DNA of 64,000 bases from CAWFYI01 sp963820105 (GTDB lineage Bacteria > Patescibacteriota > Saccharimonadia > Saccharimonadales > UBA4665): assembly GCA_963820105.1 (NCBI GenBank), contig CAWFYI010000001.1, forward strand, positions 496,001 to 560,000. The letters run 5' to 3'. Positions 1-7,682 of the stretch are shown here, piece after piece. A program made the translations under genes and the position numbers. Position 1 is the first letter of the stretch, and every line of letters starts with the position of its first letter. The notes under the pieces were generated by a model. It was not told where the DNA came from. It made no database searches and worked only from the letters and a program-made list of their open reading frames with translations.

Positions 1-354
1 GGTCGGCCGCACGTCACTCATGTCTCCAAAACCTCTGGGCCTTGAGTAGTCTGCGAGCTTCCACATGGTATGAAGTTCCCAGTAAAGTTCATGTGCTCCT
101 TGCAGCTCCATCGCCAGAAAGCCTGCGTAGTTATCCTTGAATTCTTCCGGTACTTCTCTGCGATAAACTCTGTCCGGCATTTCGCCCCCGGCGTAGGCCT
201 CATTAATTCTTCGCACCGACAGCTCATCCCACTCCAGAACCTCTTCAGTTGTCGGGCCATCGAATACGGGTCCCCTTTCTTGATCGAAATGATATAGCTG
301 TTCCGGGGTTATGGCTTGGTATTCCCTTGATTTCAGAATCTGAACATTAATCAT
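1..354 (-). CDS. Hypothetical protein downstream of atpG, cut by the window edge
   Basis: An open frame of 118 codons runs off the left edge of the window without a stop. It starts with ATG inside the last codons of atpG, overlapping them by 8 bases, and a GGAGG motif lies 6 bases before the start, so translation is probably coupled to atpG. The visible part is acidic, with no membrane segment and no domain I recognise. It sits where atpD (beta) would normally follow atpG. Together with the unknown gene between atpA and atpG, it shows that this ATP synthase operon carries extra small genes. Function unknown. Confidence 0.6.
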   Translation of the reverse strand, partial: MINVQILKSREYQAITPEQLYHFDQERGPVFDGPTTEEVLEWDELSVRRINEAYAGGEMPDRVYRREVPEEFKDNYAGFLAMELQGAHELYWELHTMWKLADYSRPRGFGDMSDVRPT

Positions 355-1216
355 TCATAGCCTCCGCGCCGGAAGTTATTTCGGCCAGCTCCTGGGTGAT
401 CGCGGCCTGGCGGGCAGTGTTCAGTTCCAGCGTGTAATCATCAATTAAATCGTTGGCGTTGTCCGTGGCATTTTTCGTGGCCATCATGCGCATGGCATGC
501 TCGCTGGCCAAGCTTTCCAGGATGGCCTGCCAGATCTGTGCCTCGATCAGACGTGTGGTGACCTGTTCGACTACCGTCTCTACGTCCGGTTCAAAGTTGC
601 TTACCGCCAGGTCCGGGCCTTCATCATCGTCCGGCGCCGGGGCAGGCAGCAGCTGGCGGCTACCGGCTACTTGCGTGAGCGTCGACTTGAACTCGGTGTA
701 GAGGATGCTTATTTCGTCTGCCAACTCCTCGCGGTGCTGTTCGATGACGGTGTTCAGCAAAGGGCGGACGTCATTGGCCGAAGGCCGGTCGCCGAAGGGC
801 GGATAGACGGCCTCCAGGTCGATGTCGTGCAAGCGCCGCACAAACTGTGCGCCCTTGCTCCCGATGGTTATCACATGGCTCTTGACTCTTTCTTGGCGGT
901 CACGCTTAAGTGAATCCGTCAGAAGCTTCAGTATGTTGGCGTTATAGGCGCCGGCCAGTCCGGTGTTGCTGGTGACCACTATGTAGAGCCTGTTCTTCAC
1001 CATACGCTTAGCGAATAACGGTTGGCGTTCGACCTCTACCATGGTGTTTAAGCGCCGGAGTAGGTCGTAGGCCAGGTCGCCGTAGTCGCGGCTGGCAGCG
1101 GCATACTCCTGGGCGCGGCGCAGCTTGCTGGCGCTGACCAGCTCCATAGCCTTGGTAATCTGCCGGGTGCCGCGGATGGATTTGATTCGCCGTTTAAGAA
1201 TTATCGTGCTAGCCAC
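347..1216 (-). CDS. atpG: F1Fo ATP synthase subunit gamma
   Basis: Gamma is the central rotor shaft of F1, linking the turning c-ring to the catalytic beta subunits. The 289-residue protein begins with the diagnostic N-terminal helix (IKSIRGTRQITKAMELVSASKL) and ends with the conserved C-terminal helix containing AMRMMATKNATDNAND. I chose the GTG at 1216 because GGAGG lies 5 bases upstream and the protein then starts at the family position; an upstream ATG at 1261 would add 15 unlikely residues. It overlaps the preceding unknown gene by 8 bases. An acidic insert near residue 195 (PAPDDDEGPD) is a local peculiarity. Confidence 0.95.
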   Translation of the reverse strand: MASTIILKRRIKSIRGTRQITKAMELVSASKLRRAQEYAAASRDYGDLAYDLLRRLNTMVEVERQPLFAKRMVKNRLYIVVTSNTGLAGAYNANILKLLTDSLKRDRQERVKSHVITIGSKGAQFVRRLHDIDLEAVYPPFGDRPSANDVRPLLNTVIEQHREELADEISILYTEFKSTLTQVAGSRQLLPAPAPDDDEGPDLAVSNFEPDVETVVEQVTTRLIEAQIWQAILESLASEHAMRMMATKNATDNANDLIDDYTLELNTARQAAITQELAEITSGAEAMND

Positions 1217-1640
1217 TATGGCCTCCGATATCCGGCACAGGCTCGGGCAAGCCTTCTTCAATCTTATCTAGCGCTTCAGCGTACTCTTCCGGAAGAGCCG
1301 CTTCAGGCAGCCACTGACCGCCTGGCAAGTCGAGCGCATCCATTAAATGTTGGTTCAACCATATGGCACGCGTAGCCATATCTATTTTCCAATTACCTTC
1401 AAGTGCCATATGTCTTATGGTTGCTAAATCTTCAGGCTTAATAGGAGTGTGGTGTTCTGGTCTTAGGTCATTAGGCGCGTCAGCATTTGCGCCTTCAATT
1501 GCCATATAAACCGCAACACGCGATACAAGAAAGTATCTGTCAGCCTGAGGAAATCTTGTTTTCAGGTCAACAATGTCCTGAATTGACATGACACCCCTTG
1601 GGGACTCTTTTCTATCACCGGAACGGTCAAAATGGTTCAT
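1209..1640 (-). CDS. Unknown protein inserted between atpA and atpG
   Basis: A 143-residue acidic, soluble protein with no domain I recognise. Its ATG overlaps the atpA stop codon (TAATG) and its end overlaps atpG, so it is translated as part of the ATP synthase operon. A second possible start at 1589 (AGGGG four bases upstream) would give 126 residues starting MSIQDI. The coding stretch is visibly more AT-rich than atpA and atpG, which suggests a later insertion or relaxed codon selection. Bacterial operons normally have nothing between atpA and atpG. A role in assembly or regulation of the complex is only a guess. Confidence 0.7.
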   Translation of the reverse strand: MNHFDRSGDRKESPRGVMSIQDIVDLKTRFPQADRYFLVSRVAVYMAIEGANADAPNDLRPEHHTPIKPEDLATIRHMALEGNWKIDMATRAIWLNQHLMDALDLPGGQWLPEAALPEEYAEALDKIEEGLPEPVPDIGGHSG

Positions 1641-3193
1641 TAGTCTTTCTTGGCCTCTTTCGGGGCTTCCTTGTAGGTGTCGGCTACGGACTTGGCGACC
1701 TTCAGGACGGCGTCGTTCTGGGCGTCGGTAGGCTTGTCGCCGGTGTTAAGGTCTTTGGTCAGCTTGGCGTGTTTGGCTTTAAGCTCGCGGTGCAGGGCCT
1801 GTTCAGCAGGCTTGATTTTTTCGATTGGCACGCTGTCGAACGCACCCCGCGTGGCCGCCAGCAGGCTGACGTACATCTCCCAGATAGCGTACGGGCTGTA
1901 CTGCGGCTGTTTGAGCAGTTCGGTCAGGCGCTGGCCGCGCTCGATGGTCTGGCGCGTCTCAGGATCCAGATCGGTGGAGAACTGGCTGAAGGCCGCCAGC
2001 TCGCGGAACTGGGCCAGGCTTAACTTGAGGCCGCCGCCCACGGCCTTGATGGCCTTGGTCTGGGCGGCACCGCCCACGCGCGACACGCTGAATCCGACAG
2101 AAATGGCAGGGCGGATGCCCTGGTAGAACAGGTTGGTCTCCAGGAAGATCTGGCCGTCGGTAATGGATATGACGTTGGTGGGAATGTAAGCGGAAATGTC
2201 ACCGGCCTGGGTCTCGATGATGGGCAGGGCGGTCAGCGAGCCGCCGCCGAGCTTGTCGTTCAATTTGGCCGCGCGCTCCAGCAGACGGGAGTGCAGGTAG
2301 AAGACATCGCCCGGATAGGCCTCGCGGCCCGGCGGGCGGCGCAGGAGCAGGGACATCTGGCGGTAGGCCTGGGCGTGCTTGGTCAGGTCATCGTATATGA
2401 TGAGCGCGTGCTGTTTGTTGTCGCGGAAGTATTCGCCCATGGCACAGCCGGCGTAGGGCGCCAGGTAGAGCAGGGCGGCCGGGTCGGCCGGGCTGGTGGC
2501 CACGATGATGGTCTGGTCCATGACGCCCTCGCGCTTCAGGCGCTCCTGCAGGGCGGCGATCTTCGACAGCTTCTGGCCGATGGCCACGTAGACGTTGATC
2601 ACGCCGGTCTTCTGGCGCGCCTGGTTGACCATGGTATCGACCACCACGGCGGTCTTACCGGTCTGGCGGTCGCCGATGATAAGCTCGCGTTGGCCGCGGC
2701 CGATCGGCACGGTGGCGTCAACGGCCATGATTCCGGTCATCAGCGGTTCGTAGACGCTGCGGCGATCCAGCACGCCAGGAGCACGGCGTTCCACACGGGA
2801 AGTCTGCTTCGCTTTAATCGGGCCGGCGCCGTCCAAGGGGCGGCCCAGCGGGTCGACCACGCGGCCGACCAACTCCGGGCCTACCGGCACTTCCAGCACC
2901 TGGCCGGATAGGCGTACCTTGTCGCCGGCTTTGACGTCCGTGTCTTCGCCGAGCAATACGGAGCCGATTTCGTCCTCGCCCAGGTTGAAGGCGAACGCAG
3001 TGACCTTCTTGCCGCCGGCGCCGTCGATCTCGAGCATTTCGCTGTAGCCGGCCTTGCTCAGACCGTAGATCCAGGCGATGCCGTCGCCCACGCGGGTGAC
3101 GATGCCGACGCTCTCGATTTCCGGGCGGGTCTTCAGCTCGGCAATGGCCGCTCTGATGTCATCTGACAAATCGGTGATTGATAATTCGGGCAC
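1640..3193 (-). CDS. atpA: F1Fo ATP synthase subunit alpha
   Basis: The non-catalytic nucleotide-binding subunit of F1. The 517 residues match the usual family length. The P-loop GDRQTGKT is at about residues 174-181, and the region around SVSRVGGAAQTKAIK, near residue 370, is the conserved alpha signature. The C-terminus is lysine-rich. It follows atpH with a two-base gap and is followed by an overlapping unknown gene. The beta and epsilon subunits are not in the window and should lie beyond its left edge. Confidence 0.97.
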   Translation of the reverse strand: MPELSITDLSDDIRAAIAELKTRPEIESVGIVTRVGDGIAWIYGLSKAGYSEMLEIDGAGGKKVTAFAFNLGEDEIGSVLLGEDTDVKAGDKVRLSGQVLEVPVGPELVGRVVDPLGRPLDGAGPIKAKQTSRVERRAPGVLDRRSVYEPLMTGIMAVDATVPIGRGQRELIIGDRQTGKTAVVVDTMVNQARQKTGVINVYVAIGQKLSKIAALQERLKREGVMDQTIIVATSPADPAALLYLAPYAGCAMGEYFRDNKQHALIIYDDLTKHAQAYRQMSLLLRRPPGREAYPGDVFYLHSRLLERAAKLNDKLGGGSLTALPIIETQAGDISAYIPTNVISITDGQIFLETNLFYQGIRPAISVGFSVSRVGGAAQTKAIKAVGGGLKLSLAQFRELAAFSQFSTDLDPETRQTIERGQRLTELLKQPQYSPYAIWEMYVSLLAATRGAFDSVPIEKIKPAEQALHRELKAKHAKLTKDLNTGDKPTDAQNDAVLKVAKSVADTYKEAPKEAKKD

Positions 3194-3195
3194 TA

Positions 3196-3609
3196 TTATT
3201 TCCTTTCCAAACTTCCGGTTGCGGTTAATTGTTTAAACTTATTCAATTTGGCCTCTACGCTCAGGTCCAACTGGCGGTCGGGCAGGTCCAAGCGTACGCC
3301 GCCGATTATACCGGGGTCCCGCCTTTCGGTGATAATGATGCGCTTGGCCTTGGGCTCGAGCTTAGCGACCTGGCGCTTTACCTCGGCTCTTAGGGCGGCA
3401 GTCAGTGGGTGCGCGCTGCTGGCAATTACTTCCACGATACCGGCCTGGGCCCAATCGGCTTGCACGTCGCGCACGATGGATTCCAGCTCGCCGGTGCGGC
3501 CCTCGCTCAGCAGGTAGGCGGCGACGTCGCGGCTAAACCGTTTGGAAATGCCGGATTTAAGCGCCCTATCGGCCACCACGCGGGCTATGCGTGTACGCCG
3601 GGCCTTCAT
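3196..3609 (-). CDS. atpH: F1Fo ATP synthase subunit delta (short form)
   Basis: Delta clamps the peripheral stalk to the top of F1. The protein has 137 residues against a usual length of about 175-180. The C-terminal part is well conserved (PGIIGGVRLDLPDRQLDLSV), but the N-terminal helical domain that binds alpha is shortened. The start overlaps the end of atpF by 4 bases. Either the stator contact is reduced or the domain has diverged beyond recognition by eye. Identity is firm from position and the GGVRL motif. Confidence 0.88.
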   Translation of the reverse strand: MKARRTRIARVVADRALKSGISKRFSRDVAAYLLSEGRTGELESIVRDVQADWAQAGIVEVIASSAHPLTAALRAEVKRQVAKLEPKAKRIIITERRDPGIIGGVRLDLPDRQLDLSVEAKLNKFKQLTATGSLERK

Positions 3610-4142
3610 GATACGGCCTGCTTCCGTTTGAGCGCCCGCTCAATCAACTCGGCGTCTTTCTTAGCGTCAACCTTTTCTTCGATAATGACCTGGGTAGCAT
3701 CAGCGACCAGACCGGCCATTTCTTTTTCCAGCTGCTGGCGGGCACGGGCCGTCTCCTGGGTAATGTTCTGTCGCGCTTCGGCTACTATGCCTTCGGCTTT
3801 GGCGCGGGCCTTTTCCTCTGCCTCGCGGATGGCCTGGCGGCCGCTGTCCTGGGCGCCGGCGATGATGTCGTCGGCCTCTTGGCGGGCTTCGTGCAGGGCT
3901 TTTTCGACCTTGCCAGCCAGCTCGGCCTTTTCCTGCTGCATCTGTTCGCCGAGCTTCACACCGCTCTCTATAGTTTCGCGCCGTTCACGCAGGATTTTCA
4001 GGATCGGTCCGAACGCATAGCGGCGCAGCAGCAAGTAGGCAAGTACGAACGTGACCAGCTGGATCACGAATGCCTGGCCGTCAAAGCCCAACGCCCCTAA
4101 GCCAGAGGAACTTGCTCCGAAGTTAGTTAAAAGCTGCACCAT
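3606..4142 (-). CDS. atpF: F1Fo ATP synthase subunit b
   Basis: Peripheral stalk subunit. The 178-residue protein has one N-terminal membrane segment (about residues 22-42), followed by a long charged alpha-helix rich in Ala, Glu, Lys and Arg that forms the stator coiled coil. AAGGA lies just upstream of the ATG. It lies between atpE and atpH in the standard order and overlaps atpH by 4 bases. Confidence 0.95.
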   Translation of the reverse strand: MVQLLTNFGASSSGLGALGFDGQAFVIQLVTFVLAYLLLRRYAFGPILKILRERRETIESGVKLGEQMQQEKAELAGKVEKALHEARQEADDIIAGAQDSGRQAIREAEEKARAKAEGIVAEARQNITQETARARQQLEKEMAGLVADATQVIIEEKVDAKKDAELIERALKRKQAVS

Positions 4143-4160
4143 TTATCCTTAAGATACTCC

Positions 4161-4388
4161 TTATTTGACGATGAATATGGAAGCGAAAGCCAGAAGGCCG
4201 AACAGCTCCACGATAGCTACGAAAATCAGGGCTTGGCCCAGGAACTTCGCGGCCTCCGGGTTGCGGCCGACGGCCTGCAAATAGTTGCCGCCAATCAGGC
4301 CTATGCCAATGCCGGGGCCGATGAAGCCGCCGCCGATCATCAGGCCTTTGCCTATAATCGCTGTGTTTACTGCGTCTGCTAGTACCAT
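4161..4388 (-). CDS. atpE: F1Fo ATP synthase subunit c
   Basis: The proteolipid that forms the membrane rotor ring. The 75 residues make two membrane helices joined by the polar loop RNPE (residues 42-45). The ion-binding carboxylate is Glu61 in VAIVELFGLLAF. The residues around it (Leu after Glu, no Gln in the glycine-rich first helix) lack the pattern known for sodium-binding rings, so proton coupling is the better inference. A TCTCC-type stretch in the leader gives a Shine-Dalgarno GGAG before the ATG. Confidence 0.96.
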   Translation of the reverse strand: MVLADAVNTAIIGKGLMIGGGFIGPGIGIGLIGGNYLQAVGRNPEAAKFLGQALIFVAIVELFGLLAFASIFIVK

Positions 4389-4438
4389 TATTTCTCCTTG
4401 TTAATTACAGTTTCAAACCAAATTCCAAGCCCGCCCAC

Positions 4439-5290
4439 CTAAGCCGCCTCCGAGGTTGCCTTCATTGTTTCAGGAACCCCGACCTCGGTCAAGTCGTCGG
4501 CTTCTTCCGGATGGGCCGCGCTGTGGTTAACGGCGATAGCCAGATACATAATGCTTAGGATCACGAAGATATAGGCCTGCAGAGCGGCCACCAGGAACTC
4601 CAACAGTGTGAAGGGCAGGGCGCTCACTGGCGCCGCGATATGTCCCAGGTAAGAGAACACGGCGATGACGATTTCGCCGATGGTAATGTTCAGGAACAAT
4701 CGGAGGCTAAGGCTGATGACGCGTGTCAGGTCGGTGAACATCTCGAGCAGGCCAATCACGAAGAACAGCGGGTTCTTCGGGCTGCCCACGAAGAAATGCC
4801 GCAGATACTTGAGCAGGCCGCCGGATTCGCGCACCGATGCCATGTAAACCAGCACCATGGTCATGACACCCATGGCGAAAGTACCGTTCAAGTCGGCGGT
4901 GAACGGCCTGAACAGCGGCGCGCCGCCTCCGTTCTGAAAGCCTTCGCCGACTATGGGCAGCAGGCCCAGCCAGTTATTGAACAGTATGAAGAAGAACAGG
5001 GTGACGAAGAACGGCATGTACTTGCGCGCCACCTTCTTGTCGTCGAAAGCGCCCTCTACGGTGTTTGCTATGAAATCCACGCCAACCTCTACTATCTGGA
5101 TGAAGCCGGCCTTGGGCTTGACGGTGATCCTGCGGGCGATCCAGGAAAACAGGAATATCAGCACGATGGAGCAGATCCAGCCATACAGGATGGAGTTGGT
5201 GACCACGTAGTGGCCGATCTGGAACACCCCGGCAGGCGCTATATGAACGATCGGACCGGCCTCGGCCGCTACGGCGAACAGACCCGTCAT
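4439..5290 (-). CDS. atpB: F1Fo ATP synthase subunit a
   Basis: Stator membrane subunit that forms the two proton half-channels. The protein is 283 residues from the ATG at 5290, chosen because AAGGAG lies 8 bases upstream and the start overlaps the preceding stop codon as ATGA. The essential arginine is about residue 197 in SLSLRLFLNITIGE. Five to six hydrophobic helices are visible. A longer reading from 5371 would add a glycine/alanine-rich stretch that overlaps the upstream gene and is unlikely. First of the core Fo genes in the order B-E-F-H-A-G. Confidence 0.95.
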   Translation of the reverse strand: MTGLFAVAAEAGPIVHIAPAGVFQIGHYVVTNSILYGWICSIVLIFLFSWIARRITVKPKAGFIQIVEVGVDFIANTVEGAFDDKKVARKYMPFFVTLFFFILFNNWLGLLPIVGEGFQNGGGAPLFRPFTADLNGTFAMGVMTMVLVYMASVRESGGLLKYLRHFFVGSPKNPLFFVIGLLEMFTDLTRVISLSLRLFLNITIGEIVIAVFSYLGHIAAPVSALPFTLLEFLVAALQAYIFVILSIMYLAIAVNHSAAHPEEADDLTEVGVPETMKATSEAA

Positions 5291-5616
5291 GAACGTGACT
5301 CCTTGCCATCGTGCTGCGCGGGCGGCGCGAACATCTGCAGCTGCCGCCATACCACCGCCGCCATACCGCACATTGCTATGAAAAAGCCGGCTATGGTCAG
5401 CGCCGGCAGGGTGTTTAGTCTTTTGTCGAGTTCAAAACCGCCGATGATGGGCACGAGCACCACAACGGCCAGCTGCCAACTCATATTCATAGCCGCCGCA
5501 AGGAATTCCTTGCGGTCGTCCAGGTAATGTTCATTGCCGGAATCATCTGCTAGGACAGCCGGTTTTGCTGCTTGTTTGTGAGGCGAGGGCGTCTTCGGCG
5601 CGGTCGTCTTTGTCAT
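5287..5616 (-). CDS. AtpZ/AtpI-like small membrane protein
   Basis: A 109-residue protein with a polar, lysine-rich N-terminus and two membrane segments (about residues 45-62 and 70-88). PIIGGFELDKRL followed by a second hydrophobic helix fits the AtpZ/AtpI families found at the head of many atp operons, where they help c-ring assembly or ion supply. It is the first gene of this operon and its stop overlaps the atpB start. The family assignment rests on position and topology more than on strong sequence motifs. Confidence 0.72.
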   Translation of the reverse strand: MTKTTAPKTPSPHKQAAKPAVLADDSGNEHYLDDRKEFLAAAMNMSWQLAVVVLVPIIGGFELDKRLNTLPALTIAGFFIAMCGMAAVVWRQLQMFAPPAQHDGKESRS

Positions 5617-5624
5617 TCCCCTAA

Positions 5625-5654
5625 AGTATAACAGATGTGATATATCTCACGCAA
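5625..5654 (-). promoter_or_regulatory. Predicted promoter of the ATP synthase operon
   Basis: On the minus strand an extended -10 (TGTTATACT, hexamer at 5625-5630) lies only 8 bases before the first start codon of the operon. A weak -35 (TTGCGT, 5649-5654) is 18 bases upstream. The geometry leaves almost no 5' leader. Confidence 0.5.
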
Positions 5655-5714
5655 CCATCGAAATTAACAGAGCTTCACTTTACAAAGTATAGTAGTATAC
5701 TGTATTCTAAGATT

Positions 5715-5987
5715 ATGAGTAAAAATGATAAAGACAAGAAAAGCGATCAGGTCATAGTCTACGGCGCGCCGTGGTGCGGTTTCTGTCACACCGCCATGCA
5801 CTATTTCGACCAGAAAGGCGTCAAGTACAAGTACCTCGATGTCGACCAGGACCCGAAAGCCGGTCTGGAGGCCGTCAACAAATCAGGCCAACGCGGCATT
5901 CCCGTGATTGACCTCGCTGGCGATATAATCGTCGGCTTCGACCGCCCGCGGATCGATATATCCCTAAAGGCCCATAAGTTAGCCTAA
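5715..5987 (+). CDS. Glutaredoxin/thioredoxin-like redox protein
   Basis: A 90-residue thioredoxin-fold protein with the active-site motif WCGFC at about residues 20-24, followed by a conserved cis-proline region (GIPVIDL). This is the glutaredoxin-like NrdH/YruB layout, which reduces disulfides in the cytoplasm. The ATG at 5715 was chosen over an earlier in-frame start because the earlier part is AT-rich promoter DNA: TTTACA (5679-5684), 18 bases, TATTCT (5703-5708), then 6 bases to the ATG. It is divergent from the ATP synthase operon. Confidence 0.85.
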   Translation: MSKNDKDKKSDQVIVYGAPWCGFCHTAMHYFDQKGVKYKYLDVDQDPKAGLEAVNKSGQRGIPVIDLAGDIIVGFDRPRIDISLKAHKLA

Positions 5988-6015
5988 GCACGTCTGTAGT
6001 ACCATAGTTAGTACG

Positions 6016-6585
6016 ATGCTGTCCGAGGATTTTAAGAGTAAAGATTCGGTCGTACTGGTTTACACCGGCGAGGGCAAGGGCAAGACCACGGCCTCGCTGG
6101 GCCTGCTGGTGCGCGCCCTGGGCAACCGCTGGCGCGTAGCCTTCATCCAATTTATCAAGTACTGGGGCGTATCCGAGCACATCTTCATCCGCGACATCCA
6201 GCCTTTATTCAAGGACCAGCTGCACTTTTACAAGGGCGGCAAGGGCTTCTACCAGGCCGGCGAGCTGAGCGAGGTACACATAAGCGAAGAGCAACACAAG
6301 CTGGCAGCCGACGAAACCTATAAGGAAACGTTAAGATGCGTATCAAACGGCGAGTTCGACCTGGTAATCTGCGACGAGATTAACAACGCCGTGCACGACG
6401 GCCTGATCACCAAGAAGCAACTGGAAAAGCTCATTGCCGCGCGCGCGCCAAAGACCAGCCTATGCCTGACCGGCCGCAACTTCCCAAAAACTATGATAAA
6501 GCACGCCGACATCGTCACCGACATGAACAAGGTCAAACATCACTTTGACGACAAATTCCTGGCTAACAAGGGTATAGATTTTTAA
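6016..6585 (+). CDS. Cob(I)alamin adenosyltransferase-family (CobO/BtuR) P-loop protein
   Basis: The 189-residue protein has the family P-loop GEGKGKTTASLG at about residues 19-30, the Walker B-like LVICDEINNA, and the C-terminal TGRNFP motif typical of CobA/CobO/BtuR. That family adenosylates corrinoids using ATP. No other cobalamin gene is visible here, so the substrate is uncertain; it may serve cobamide salvage or another adenosylation. A CATAGT box ends 7 bases before the ATG. It is followed one base later by a second P-loop gene. Confidence 0.82.
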   Translation: MLSEDFKSKDSVVLVYTGEGKGKTTASLGLLVRALGNRWRVAFIQFIKYWGVSEHIFIRDIQPLFKDQLHFYKGGKGFYQAGELSEVHISEEQHKLAADETYKETLRCVSNGEFDLVICDEINNAVHDGLITKKQLEKLIAARAPKTSLCLTGRNFPKTMIKHADIVTDMNKVKHHFDDKFLANKGIDF

Positions 6586-6586
6586 C

Positions 6587-7126
6587 ATGCCGAAGCCAGT
6601 CCTGTACCTGATGATTGGCTATCCGGGCGCGGGCAAGACCACCGCGGCTAAAATTATCCACGAAGCCACTGGGGCCGTGCACCTGTGGTCCGACATTGAG
6701 CGGCACAAGATGTTCGGCCACCCTACGCATTCCGAAGAAGAGAGCGTCAAGCTGTATGACGATCTGAACAAGCGCGCCGAGGCCATGCTGGCCGAGGGTA
6801 AGAGCGTGGTCTTCGACACGAACTTCAACTTCCATGCGGACCGTATAAAGCTGAAGAAGGTAGCCGACCGCCAAGGCGCCAAAACCGTGGTACTGTGGGT
6901 CACCATGCCGGTGGAAGAGGCTAGGCAACGCTCCGTGGGCGCCGGACTGCGGCGCAACGGCTACCATACGCGCATGACCGAAGAACATTTTAATGAAATA
7001 GTATCCAAGCTGGAGCCGCCGGGCGAAAATGAAAAAGTAATTAAAATCGACGGGGCGAAACTTGACCGGCAGACAGTACTGGCGTTACTTAGTCAGTACC
7101 ATGGTGAAAATCTACCGCATCCATAG
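6587..7126 (+). CDS. AAA-type ATP-binding kinase (AAA_33 family)
   Basis: A 179-residue single-domain P-loop protein. GYPGAGKTT (about residues 12-20) is the Walker A motif and VVFDTNF, near residue 77, the Walker B region. The C-terminal region carries several arginines suited to phosphate contact. This family includes polynucleotide kinase-like and zeta-toxin-like small-molecule kinases; the substrate cannot be told from sequence. It begins one base after the CobO-like gene, so the two are probably co-transcribed, and its end overlaps the nuclease gene. Confidence 0.78.
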   Translation: MPKPVLYLMIGYPGAGKTTAAKIIHEATGAVHLWSDIERHKMFGHPTHSEEESVKLYDDLNKRAEAMLAEGKSVVFDTNFNFHADRIKLKKVADRQGAKTVVLWVTMPVEEARQRSVGAGLRRNGYHTRMTEEHFNEIVSKLEPPGENEKVIKIDGAKLDRQTVLALLSQYHGENLPHP

Positions 7127-7682
7127 CCGGCGCAACTGGCCGGCGGCGTTGCTGCTTCTGGCGGTATCGCTGGCCTGCGCGCACCAGGCCGGGTGGCTCA
7201 GCAGAACGGGCAAGGCGCTGGAGCGCAACCAGCCCGGCTTGTACGCGATCGATCATTTCATAGACGGCGACACTGTGGCCGTGGATATGAACGGCCACGT
7301 CGAAAGTGTGCGTTTCGTAGGCATCGACACGCCGGAAACGCATAAGCCGAATACGCCGGTGCAGTGCTACGGCCCGGAAGCGTCGGCCTACACCAAGCGC
7401 CTGATCGGCCGTCACCGCGTACGCCTGGTTTCAGACCCCCTAAGCACCGACAAAGACCGCTACGACCGCCTGCTGCGCTACGTCTACCTGCCGGATGGCA
7501 CGCTACTGAACGAAAAGCTGGTCCACGAGGGCTACGCTTTCTACTACCCGTATTTCCCGTTCAGCAAATCTACGGCATTCGAGGCCGACGAGCAGGCGGC
7601 CATGGCCGCGCGCAAGGGTCTGTGGAGCGCCTGCCATCCTAAGCCTACTGATAGCGGCGGTTACGTCTCCAACCCGCTCTAG
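7101..7682 (+). CDS. Thermonuclease-family (SNase) secreted or anchored nuclease
   Basis: A 193-residue protein with a basic N-terminus and a hydrophobic segment (about residues 12-25), consistent with secretion or membrane anchoring. The staphylococcal-nuclease fold follows: DGDTV (metal Asp), VRFVGIDTPE (catalytic Arg and Asp), KDRYDRLLRYVYL, and the helix containing AARKGLW. Such nucleases degrade external DNA and RNA, useful to an organism living on salvaged nucleotides, although this one also encodes purine synthesis. The start at 7101 lies inside the end of the kinase gene. Confidence 0.88.
   Translation: MVKIYRIHSRRNWPAALLLLAVSLACAHQAGWLSRTGKALERNQPGLYAIDHFIDGDTVAVDMNGHVESVRFVGIDTPETHKPNTPVQCYGPEASAYTKRLIGRHRVRLVSDPLSTDKDRYDRLLRYVYLPDGTLLNEKLVHEGYAFYYPYFPFSKSTAFEADEQAAMAARKGLWSACHPKPTDSGGYVSNPL

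Noticed and set aside
4161..4388. Sodium-driven ATP synthase
   Set aside because: The residues around Glu61 and the first helix of subunit c lack the Gln and Ser/Thr pattern of sodium-binding rings.
4640..5527. Long plus-strand frame of 295 codons opposite atpB
   Set aside because: It lies antisense to two well-supported ATP synthase genes and has the His/Gln/Asp-rich composition typical of a reversed high-GC coding region.
6016..6585. Cobalamin biosynthesis pathway
   Set aside because: Only one CobO/BtuR-type gene is present, with no other corrin gene nearby, so a pathway cannot be claimed.
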